Shown one piece after another: positions 8,743-15,533 of a stretch of 64,000 bases of DNA. Source of the stretch: Pseudomonadaceae bacterium (lineage in GTDB: Bacteria > Pseudomonadota > Gammaproteobacteria > Pseudomonadales > Azotimanducaceae); NCBI GenBank assembly GCA_024743175.1, contig JANSXA010000007.1, positions 1-64,000 on the forward strand. The letters run 5' to 3'. The translations under genes were made by a program, and so were the position numbers. The notes beneath the pieces were generated by a model. That model had not been told where the DNA came from. It made no database searches and was given only the letters and a program-made list of their open reading frames with translations. How positions within the stretch are numbered: position 1 is the first letter of the stretch; every line of letters begins with the position of its first letter.

Positions 8743-9483
8743 CTAAGCGGTCACCACCAGTGCTTCGCGATCCGTCACAACAATTGTGTGCTCAAACTGA
8801 GCTACCAGTTCTCCAGGGGGTACAGATAGCGTCCACCCATCGTCTTCTTCATGCACCCAGGAAACCCCGGTACTGAAAAACGGTTCGATAGTCAGTACCA
8901 TGCCTCGGGTCAGTTTTCTGGTTTCTTTAGGATTATCAAACGGAATATACGATGGCTCTTCGTGAATTGATGCGCCGACGCCATGACTGCCGAGATTCTG
9001 TACGATGGTGTAACCCTCGCGGTCAGCAACAGCCTGCACTGCGCGGCCAATGACATTCAGCGAGCGACCGGAACGCACCTTTGTTATTGCACTGTCTACC
9101 GCTTCCCTGACGGCCTGACATATCCGCGCCTGCTCCGGATGCGCGTCACCGACCACAAACGACTGCCCCATGTCCGCTACAAACCCGTTGCGATTCGCCG
9201 ACACGTCAATATTGATCATATCGCCATTCGCAATGCACGCATCGCCAGGAATACCATGCGCGGCCTGCTCATTTATTGAAATACAGGTTGCACCTGGAAA
9301 GTCGTAGTACAGCTGCGGCGCAGACTTAGCGCCGTATTGCTTAAGCACTTTCGCCCCGACGTCGTCTAATTCACGCGTTGTCATACCCGCTTGACAGGCC
9401 TCCACCATGGCATCAAAAGCGGCACGCACTGCGATACCAGCGTGTTTCAAACCATCTATCTGGGATTGTGTTCTAGCGTTCAT
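8743..9483 (-). CDS. map: Type I methionine aminopeptidase
   Basis: Removes the N-terminal methionine from nascent proteins in the cytosol. The 246-residue product shows the five metal ligands of the pita-bread fold in order: Asp in IDVSANRNGFVADMG (two aspartates), His in LGSHGVG, Glu in TIEPFFS and Glu in AQFEHTI, with the substrate histidine in AAHGIPG. Length is standard for MetAP-Ia. It sits between a Tag glycosylase gene and an acyl-CoA dehydrogenase gene rather than near rpsB, so it may be a secondary copy; that is inference. Confidence 0.93.
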   Translation of the reverse strand: MNARTQSQIDGLKHAGIAVRAAFDAMVEACQAGMTTRELDDVGAKVLKQYGAKSAPQLYYDFPGATCISINEQAAHGIPGDACIANGDMINIDVSANRNGFVADMGQSFVVGDAHPEQARICQAVREAVDSAITKVRSGRSLNVIGRAVQAVADREGYTIVQNLGSHGVGASIHEEPSYIPFDNPKETRKLTRGMVLTIEPFFSTGVSWVHEEDDGWTLSVPPGELVAQFEHTIVVTDREALVVTA

Positions 9484-9493
9484 GATGCCCCCT

Positions 9494-10192
9494 CTACGGC
9501 ACCGAACAGGCTAACACGCGAGAAACACGGTTGTAACTCCAGCCACTTTCTTCGCGCCACCGGGTAAACGCAGCCTGGGTCTGCTGCAGTGCCCGCTTGC
9601 CCGTTGGCGCTTTATCCACCACGCCTGCGGCAACCAGTGCCCGCACGACGTCGGCAGACAGCATCGGCGTGTCGTAGCCGATAAAGCGCAAAAAATAGCG
9701 GCCAGTCTGCCCGCCAAGTCTGCTGCCTCGAACTTTCAATTCATGCCACAGACCTACCAAGTCATCCTGCGGCCATGCAGCGAGAAACTGCGCAAAGCTG
9801 CCATGCTCTGCCCGCACATCCAGGACAAACTGCGCATTTGCGGGAACGCTGCGGATTTTCTGTCCATGGCGCACGATCGCCGTGTTTGTCTGCAGCTTTT
9901 CCAGTTCCTCATCGGACAACATCGCGCAGCGCGTCACATCAAACTGGTGAAAGGCCTGCTCAAACCCCGGCCATTTAGCTTCTATAATTTTCCACACGAA
10001 ACCCGACCGAAACACACATTTAGTCATCTCACTGAGAATTTGCGCGTCCGAGACCTTCAGCAGTTCTTTTCCGGCCAGGGGCTCGGACACTGTCTCGTCG
10101 AGCAGCGTTGCAAACGCCGCAGTGCCACCCTTGCGCGAAGCCGCTCGGTCGAAGATGCTTGTAAATGAATCCAACGGTGTAAGTACCTGCAA
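9494..10192 (-). CDS. Divergent DNA-3-methyladenine glycosylase I (Tag family)
   Basis: Base-excision repair glycosylase of the Tag type, HhH fold, 232 residues. Recognisable parts are LSEMTKCVFRSGFVWKIIEAKWPGF, the NTAIVRHGQKIRSV helix pair and the GGQTGRYFLRFIGYD region. The canonical Tag zinc 'snap' (an early Cys-Trp motif plus a C-terminal His/Cys pair) is not visible, so this is a zinc-less relative. The only plausible start is TTG at 10192 with no clear ribosome site, just 14 bases from the divergent CULT gene start. It runs into map with a 10-base gap. Confidence 0.75.
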   Translation of the reverse strand: MQVLTPLDSFTSIFDRAASRKGGTAAFATLLDETVSEPLAGKELLKVSDAQILSEMTKCVFRSGFVWKIIEAKWPGFEQAFHQFDVTRCAMLSDEELEKLQTNTAIVRHGQKIRSVPANAQFVLDVRAEHGSFAQFLAAWPQDDLVGLWHELKVRGSRLGGQTGRYFLRFIGYDTPMLSADVVRALVAAGVVDKAPTGKRALQQTQAAFTRWREESGWSYNRVSRVLACSVP

Positions 10193-10206
10193 GTGGAATC
10201 TAAAAA

Positions 10207-10602
10207 ATGAGCGAAGTAGACGAACCCAGCCAATCTGTCCTCGATCCGGATCTGAAATCGATCTTAGAGACTGACAGCACAGATGACAAAAATTACATTT
10301 ATTGCGGCACCTGTTCTCACGTCATCACCACCGTTGCGACGAAAATTGAAGTTAACGGCAAGCACAGCCACTATTTCATCAATCCACACGGATTTGAATA
10401 CCAGGTGGGATGTTTTGCCAATGCATTAGGCTGCGCGCTATCCGGCTCGCCGGAAGCTGCAGACAGCTGGTTCATGGGCTATTTCTGGCGCCTTGCAGCC
10501 TGCGAGCAATGTCATACTCATCTGGGATGGTATTTTGCCCGCGCAAACGGGGAAGATTTCTTCTACGGACTTATTCTCGACCACATTCAGGAGGATGTTT
10601 AG
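10207..10602 (+). CDS. Cereblon-like CULT domain protein
   Basis: 131-residue soluble protein consisting almost only of a CULT domain, the fold that binds thalidomide-type imides in human cereblon. Seen in sequence: CGTC (C33, C36) and CEQC (C99, C102) for one zinc; NPHG at 59-62; and three tryptophans W88, W94 and W108 placed to form the aromatic cage. The spacing of W88/W94/C99/C102/W108 equals that of human W380/W386/C391/C394/W400. There is no Lon-like domain, as in known bacterial single-domain homologues, whose role is unknown. It is divergent from the Tag gene by 14 bases and lies 84 bases before the PTPS-like gene. Confidence 0.88.
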   Translation: MSEVDEPSQSVLDPDLKSILETDSTDDKNYIYCGTCSHVITTVATKIEVNGKHSHYFINPHGFEYQVGCFANALGCALSGSPEAADSWFMGYFWRLAACEQCHTHLGWYFARANGEDFFYGLILDHIQEDV

Positions 10603-10614
10603 CCTCAGATTGTC

Positions 10615-10660
10615 TTTAACCCTGGAACTTTCACGACACCTTGCCAGAGCCTGGGTTAAA
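10615..10660. promoter_or_regulatory. Inverted repeat between the CULT and PTPS-like genes
   Basis: The eight-base arms tttaaccc (10615-10622) and gggttaaa (10653-10660) are perfectly complementary, and an inner ctgg/ccag pair extends the potential stem. The outer loop is about 30 bases, long for a terminator, and there is no T-run after it. It may be a palindromic operator or an RNA structure in the intercistronic spacer. I see no match to a preQ1 riboswitch. Confidence 0.35.
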
Positions 10661-10686
10661 GTTTGCGAACAACTGGATAAACCGCT

Positions 10687-11205
10687 ATGCCTCAAGATAC
10701 AACCACTATTGAAATCAGCAAAGAGTACCTGCACTTTGCCGCTGCGCACTTCACTCTGTTCTCAGCCACAGACCGTGAAAACCTGCATGGTCACAACTTC
10801 CAGGTGACTCTGGATGCAACCGCCAGAATTGCTGAAGATGGGCTGACTTTTGACTACAACATTCTGAAGAAAGCGCTCAAAGCCCTGTGTGACGAACTGG
10901 ATGAGCAGGTGTTGATGCCGACTCAATCTCCTTATCTCGAGATCGAAAAAGACAATCAATACACGTTCATCATATTCAATGGTGAGCGCATTCCTTTTCT
11001 GGATCGCGACCTTACGCTGTTACCTGTCAGAAACATTACCGTAGAAGAAATGGCGCAGTATTTTCTCGACAGACTACGTCATCGACCGGACATCGCTGAA
11101 CTCGATGTCAATCATCTGGTGTTGCGTTGTTCATCCGGTGAAGGCCAATGGGCAACCGCGTCATGGCAGCATCAATCCACCGAGCAAGCGGAGCAGACAA
11201 TTTGA
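10687..11205 (+). CDS. 6-pyruvoyl-tetrahydropterin synthase family protein, PTPS-III-like
   Basis: T-fold pterin enzyme of 172 residues acting on dihydroneopterin triphosphate. Zinc ligands are H21 (FAAAHF), H34 and H36 (LHGHNF). The catalytic cysteine that QueD and PTPS carry just before HGH is absent; the sequence there is DRENLHGHN, with Arg at the QueD cysteine position and Glu at -3. The R-E-x-L-H-G-H-N pattern recalls PTPS-III, which releases 6-hydroxymethyldihydropterin and can replace FolB in folate synthesis. It follows the CULT gene and its TGA stop overlaps a TTG start of the SDR gene. QueD function is possible but less likely. Confidence 0.78.
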   Translation: MPQDTTTIEISKEYLHFAAAHFTLFSATDRENLHGHNFQVTLDATARIAEDGLTFDYNILKKALKALCDELDEQVLMPTQSPYLEIEKDNQYTFIIFNGERIPFLDRDLTLLPVRNITVEEMAQYFLDRLRHRPDIAELDVNHLVLRCSSGEGQWATASWQHQSTEQAEQTI

Positions 11206-11897
11206 ATTACCTAGTCATCACCGGCGCCAGCGCAGGCATTGGCCTGAAAACCGCTGAGGCATTTGTGTCCGCGGGCTATGGGGTTATCAACCTTTCGCGC
11301 CGTCCCTGCCCGCTTGAATCTGCTCACCATATCGAATGTGACCTGGCAGACCCGGATTTTCTTACCGCCCTCGCACCGGAACTGAACAAACTGCTGGTCG
11401 ATGTTGATGCACTGGTGCTGATTCACAATGCGGCTCGGCTGGTCAGCGACAGCACAACAGAAACTGATAGTCAGGACTTCCGCGACATCATCGAAATCAA
11501 TATGGTTGCGCCAAATACACTCAATCAATTTCTGATACCACACATGGGCCCGGGGTCGAGCATTTTATACGTTGGCTCAACGCTGTCTGAAAAGGCGGTG
11601 CCAGGCTCGTTCAGCTACGTCACAACCAAACACGCGATGGTCGGCATGATGCGCGCCACCTGCCAGGACCTGGCCGGACGTGAAATTCATACGGCTTGTA
11701 TCTGTCCCGGTTTTACCGACACTGAGATGTTGCGGGCTCATGTGCCAGCGGATGCGATGGCGATGATCAGCGGCATGAGTGCTTATGAACGCCTGGTGCG
11801 GCCGGAAGAAATTGCCGACTCACTGCTGTGGGCTGCCAACAGTCCGGTCATCAACGGCGCGGTGATCCACGCCAACCTCGGCCAGGTAGAGCGCTAG
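11202..11897 (+). CDS. SDR family oxidoreductase (pterin or carbonyl reductase candidate)
   Basis: Short-chain dehydrogenase/reductase with the cofactor motif TGASAGIG at the very N-terminus, HNAA in place of NNAG, and catalytic Ser and YVTTK. About 231 residues. I place the start at TTG 11202: it overlaps the preceding TGA stop (TTGA), has gcggag eight bases upstream, and gives the usual 5-6 residues before the glycine motif. ATG starts at 11148 or 11163 would give a long overlap with the PTPS-like gene. The arginine pair in LSRRP suggests NADPH preference. Coupling to a PTPS-type enzyme suggests a reduced-pterin substrate, as for sepiapterin reductase; this is inference. Confidence 0.82.
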   Translation: MNYLVITGASAGIGLKTAEAFVSAGYGVINLSRRPCPLESAHHIECDLADPDFLTALAPELNKLLVDVDALVLIHNAARLVSDSTTETDSQDFRDIIEINMVAPNTLNQFLIPHMGPGSSILYVGSTLSEKAVPGSFSYVTTKHAMVGMMRATCQDLAGREIHTACICPGFTDTEMLRAHVPADAMAMISGMSAYERLVRPEEIADSLLWAANSPVINGAVIHANLGQVER

Positions 11898-11904
11898 TCA
11901 CGCG

Positions 11905-12663
11905 TCAGACGTCAGATGCTTCTTCAGTGCCTTTAAGGCCGAGATAAGGACGCAGATACTTCACCGCGAGATAGATCGGTCCGGTATCCGCCGCAGCAAC
12001 AACCAGCTTGAACACATAACCGGACGCAATGAACACAAACAACTGCGGCCAGATCGGCTCGCCATCGTTTATTGGCAAAGCTTGCGCATAAAAGTGCGTG
12101 ATCAGAATCACCGCCGTCGTGTCCACTATCTGGCTGACCATTGTTGATGCGTTGTTACGCAACCACAGGTGTTTGCCGGCGGTGAGCTTCTTCCAGAAGT
12201 GGAACAGGCGAACGTCAACAAACTGCGCAATAAGGTAGGCCAGCATTGAGGCCGCCACAGCACCAAACGCCAGTTCGCGTATCTCATAAAACACCGGGAG
12301 TCGCCCGGCTTCATCAAGCATCGGCCCACCCGTGGCAGGATCAATAATTTCAAATCCCGGTAAAGCCCCACCCAACCACAACAGAAAAATCACCCAGAGG
12401 TTCAGCAACAGACCTACCCAGACCATGTCGCGTGCTTTTTTCTCACCAAAAAGTTCGGAGATGAGATCGGTGCACATAAAAGTAACCGGATACGGTAGCA
12501 CCCCTACCGCTACAACCATGGGTATCTGCAGACCAAATACGTTGAATGACAAGTCGACAAACCGGCTGATACCCAACACATTCAGCAGCGCCAGGGTGCC
12601 CAGGAAGATGCCCGAGAGAATCAGGAATACGCGCTGCCGACGCTTGTGATAGTCCGGTGTCAT
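11905..12663 (-). CDS. yhhQ: Queuosine precursor transporter, YhhQ/DUF165 family
   Basis: Inner-membrane importer of the vitamin uptake (VUT) superfamily, known in E. coli to take up the queuosine precursors preQ0 and preQ1. 252 residues with about six helices; the family signatures LPYPVTFMCTDLISELFGEKKAR and WLRNNASTMVSQIVDTTAVILITHF (key residues D, E, N, S, Q, D) are present. It is convergent with the SDR gene, seven bases between stops, and downstream of a D-2-hydroxyacid dehydrogenase on its own strand. Its presence suggests that this strain can salvage queuosine precursors. Confidence 0.9.
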   Translation of the reverse strand: MTPDYHKRRQRVFLILSGIFLGTLALLNVLGISRFVDLSFNVFGLQIPMVVAVGVLPYPVTFMCTDLISELFGEKKARDMVWVGLLLNLWVIFLLWLGGALPGFEIIDPATGGPMLDEAGRLPVFYEIRELAFGAVAASMLAYLIAQFVDVRLFHFWKKLTAGKHLWLRNNASTMVSQIVDTTAVILITHFYAQALPINDGEPIWPQLFVFIASGYVFKLVVAAADTGPIYLAVKYLRPYLGLKGTEEASDV

Positions 12664-12672
12664 AGGCTCAAC

Positions 12673-13680
12673 TTAGCGAGGCTGCTTAAGCCATTGAGCG
12701 TTTACACAGTTGTTCAGCCGATTCTGTTCAAGATAGGTCAGCGCCACTTCGCCACCCTTAAAGCGCATGTCATAAACAGACTCTGGCGTAAAAAATGCAG
12801 AGTGTGGCGTAATCAGCAGGCGATGGTTTATCCATTCTTCGTCAGCAGCCCAGGCTTTGATCAGAGGATGATCCGGATTAGCGGGCTCCTCGGGCAGTAC
12901 ATCCAGGCCCGCCGCCTGAACATGATTGGCCTGCATTGCCTGATACAAACCGTCGAGGTCAATAATGGGCCCGCGTGCGGTGTTGATCAGCACCAGACCC
13001 GGCTTACTGTGAGAAAGAACCTCAGCGTTGATGAGTTTTTCGGTGTCTGCAGACAGCGGCAGGTGCAGGCTCACCACATCACAGCTGCTGAACAGTTCCT
13101 CCAGCGACTGCACCCGACGAATGCCAACACTCAGCTCTGCGCCATTTTCACGGAAGGGATCATACATCACCACATCCATGCCAAAAGCTTTTGCGCGCAG
13201 TGCCGCCGCCGTGCCGATTCGCCCAAGTCCAACCACACCAAATGTGCAGACCGACAGACGCTTACCATAGGGATTCAGCGCTGGCCGCCATAAACCTTTC
13301 GGATCCTGTTTGAGCTCGCGGGTATGAAAAGTAATACCTTTCATCAACGACAACATCAACGCCATCGCGTGATCTGCAACTTCCTGTGTACCGTAATCGG
13401 GCACGTTACAGACAGGAATGCCGAGTTCAGCCCAGGCTTTTAAGTCCAGATTATCGAAGCCGACTTTCGGCGTGACAAAAATCCGACAGCGGGTCAACTT
13501 AGCCCGATATTCAGCTGGAATGTCGTTGACGCTAACAAGCGCATCACAGCTGGCCCACTGCTCATCCGTCACCTCGTTGTAACGCTCGCAGAAATGCGCC
13601 GTGTGTTCGCCAACGCTGGCAACCTCAATTTCTCGATTATCCGGCCATCGCATTGCTGGCCACAGAATATTAAAAGTCAT
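12673..13680 (-). CDS. D-isomer-specific 2-hydroxyacid dehydrogenase (NAD-dependent)
   Basis: Reversible NAD(P)H reduction of a 2-keto acid to a D-2-hydroxy acid, 335 residues. The Rossmann motif GVVGLGRIGTAAA is mid-protein; the catalytic Arg is in INTARGP, Glu in LDVLPEEP and His in LLITPHSAF, the standard R-E-H set. The phosphoglycerate dehydrogenase regulatory domain is absent. Start ATG at 13680 after GGGGAGA. It lies between the LLM oxidoreductase (51 bases upstream) and the yhhQ-like gene (10 bases downstream) on the same strand, possibly one transcript. The exact substrate is not evident. Confidence 0.9.
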   Translation of the reverse strand: MTFNILWPAMRWPDNREIEVASVGEHTAHFCERYNEVTDEQWASCDALVSVNDIPAEYRAKLTRCRIFVTPKVGFDNLDLKAWAELGIPVCNVPDYGTQEVADHAMALMLSLMKGITFHTRELKQDPKGLWRPALNPYGKRLSVCTFGVVGLGRIGTAAALRAKAFGMDVVMYDPFRENGAELSVGIRRVQSLEELFSSCDVVSLHLPLSADTEKLINAEVLSHSKPGLVLINTARGPIIDLDGLYQAMQANHVQAAGLDVLPEEPANPDHPLIKAWAADEEWINHRLLITPHSAFFTPESVYDMRFKGGEVALTYLEQNRLNNCVNAQWLKQPR

Positions 13681-13731
13681 GTTATCTCCCCGGAAAAAAT
13701 TTGAACAAACCGCAAGTGTCCTCTAAGGACG

Positions 13732-14673
13732 CTAGGTTACCTTACCTGCAACTATGTCGGCCAGAAGGGTCACACTTCGGCGTAAAGCAGCCTCATCTAT
13801 ACCACCGATACGCAGACGGGTGGCGACCAGGTGCGTCATCCCCAATCTCTCCTGATAGTTCTGCAGCTTTGCCCGAACCTGCTCAGGTGTGCCTATCAGT
13901 GTCCAGTCATCCACGCCTTCCCCGTCAAGCAGACGCACGTTTTCGCTTTTCTCTGCCAGCAAGGTTTTCACTTCTTTCAGCAGCGCTGCATCTTCGCTGA
14001 CAAAAACTGTACGCATTAACGGGATAACATCTGGCGCTGCAATACCCGCTGCCTCGGCAGCTTGTACATGTTGCTCATAATTGTTCTCAAGTGTCGCCAT
14101 ACTTTCCATTGGTGAGCACAGGTACGGCAGTCCTAAAGTGCCCGCCTGGGCAAGCGCTTTAGGACCGAAAGCTGCCACCCACAAGGGCGGATGGGGTTGT
14201 TGCAGAGGCCGCGGATGCACTTCTACAGCATGTTCCCTATTGCCATCTAACGATATTGGTTTGCCGCTCCAGGCGTCTTTCATCAGACCCAGCGTCCAGG
14301 CAAAAATACGGCGCTTCTCTTTTGCGGGCACATGGAAAGCGCGCAGCATCTCCGGTGCATAGCCGCGCCCGACACCCAGTATCAATCGGCCTCCACTGAG
14401 CTGATCCAACACCGCCACCTGTTCAGCGGCCTGCAGAGGATTGCGCAGGGTAAGCAAATACGACGTTGTACCTAAACAAATGGATTGTGTTGCACCCGCC
14501 ATACTGGCCAGCAAGGTTAAAGGATCAGGCAAGGCATTTGCGCCAAAATGATTTTCCGGTAACCAGATGGACTCATAGCCACAGCGCTCAGCAAACTGTG
14601 CCTGTTCACAAAGGCTCACAGCACTCAGGTCGGAGAAATTCCAGGGCGTCAGGCCAAGGTGCAGTTTATTCAA
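13732..14673 (-). CDS. LLM-class flavin-dependent oxidoreductase
   Basis: Bacterial-luciferase-like TIM-barrel flavoenzyme of 313 residues using FMN or F420. Signals are TPWNFSDL at the start, AERCGYESIWLPENHFG, LGVGRGYAPEML and PLWVAAFGPKAL. Such enzymes are monooxygenases or reductases acting on small organic molecules; a substrate cannot be assigned. The only in-frame start with suitable length is TTG at 14673, with actgga just upstream. It is divergent from the unknown membrane-anchored protein at 14753. Confidence 0.88.
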   Translation of the reverse strand: MNKLHLGLTPWNFSDLSAVSLCEQAQFAERCGYESIWLPENHFGANALPDPLTLLASMAGATQSICLGTTSYLLTLRNPLQAAEQVAVLDQLSGGRLILGVGRGYAPEMLRAFHVPAKEKRRIFAWTLGLMKDAWSGKPISLDGNREHAVEVHPRPLQQPHPPLWVAAFGPKALAQAGTLGLPYLCSPMESMATLENNYEQHVQAAEAAGIAAPDVIPLMRTVFVSEDAALLKEVKTLLAEKSENVRLLDGEGVDDWTLIGTPEQVRAKLQNYQERLGMTHLVATRLRIGGIDEAALRRSVTLLADIVAGKVT

Positions 14674-14752
14674 TCCAGTTACTCTTTCATGTCTGATGCG
14701 CGATTAAACACCAGCCACAGGCAGATAGAAAATGCGTTGCTAAACTTATGTC

Positions 14753-15532
14753 ATGATAAATGTAGATGTGGTGTGTGAGGCTGAACACCTGCCACGGATC
14801 AAGTTACTGCAAACCCACATGCGCAGTCTGAACGTTGAGTTGCAGATCCTCGAATCTGTGCCCGAAACCTGCAGCGACCGGCTGCTGATTGTGCCGCGAA
14901 AGCGCAACTCTGAACTCGCTGCACTGGATGTTCCCGAAGACTGTGAACGCATTGCGCTTTTACTTGATGAACAGACCGAGCCCATCGAAGCGGACATGCA
15001 GGTCACTCTGCACAGCTGGCCAGCCCGCTCATCAGACCGACATGTAGAAACCCTGGCCCGACATTTGCACACCAGCAGACGAAAGCTGTCCGACGAAGAT
15101 ATCAGGAGCAACAGTGCTGCCGATCAACAGGTCAACAACCTGCTTTTAAACGCAACACCGAGCGCTGTCTTAGCAGGGAAGCGTGCAGAGCGAAGGAAAA
15201 ACGTTCTGACCCTCATTCTGCTGGGCATAGGCGTTGTGGCGTTGGTCAGCCTGCTTGAAAGTGAGCCACAGCAGGTTGATAAACAAGCTGAGACAGACAT
15301 CGAACAGCCCCAGCTGGTTGAGCAGGCTGATACCGCTGAACCGATCCCAGTTCCGGCACCTGAAAAGAGCTCTGCCCCAATACCTGTGCCTGCCCAACAA
15401 CACCGTCCCGAGATAGTGGTCATTGATGAAACGGGCGCACAGGTCAGTCAGGCGAATGTGCCACGGATGTGTTCACAACAGGATCTGCAGGACGGCTTGC
15501 GATCAGAACCGTGCCGACTGGTCCTGTTTTAA
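14753..15532 (+). CDS. Uncharacterised membrane-anchored protein, possible degenerate TIR-like N-domain
   Basis: 259-residue protein I do not recognise. Residues 1-120 alternate strands and helices: LPRIKLLQTHMRSLNVELQ, then SDRLLIVPRKRNS, then RIALLLDEQTEP, then VTLHSWPARSSDRHVETLARHL. This order recalls TIR/SEFIR-type domains, but without the usual start motif or catalytic Glu that I could identify. Residues 121-150 are polar, a single transmembrane helix (VLTLILLGIGVVALVSLL) follows, then a Pro/Glu-rich linker and a C-terminal domain with two cysteines. The topology suggests a cytosolic sensor and a periplasmic tail. It is convergent with the beta-lactamase-like gene, one base between stops. 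Confidence 0.6.
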   Translation: MINVDVVCEAEHLPRIKLLQTHMRSLNVELQILESVPETCSDRLLIVPRKRNSELAALDVPEDCERIALLLDEQTEPIEADMQVTLHSWPARSSDRHVETLARHLHTSRRKLSDEDIRSNSAADQQVNNLLLNATPSAVLAGKRAERRKNVLTLILLGIGVVALVSLLESEPQQVDKQAETDIEQPQLVEQADTAEPIPVPAPEKSSAPIPVPAQQHRPEIVVIDETGAQVSQANVPRMCSQQDLQDGLRSEPCRLVLF

Positions 15533-15533
15533 C

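Noticed and set aside
10603-10686. preQ1 riboswitch before the PTPS-like gene
   Set aside because: No match to the preQ1-I pattern; only an inverted repeat with a long loop is seen.
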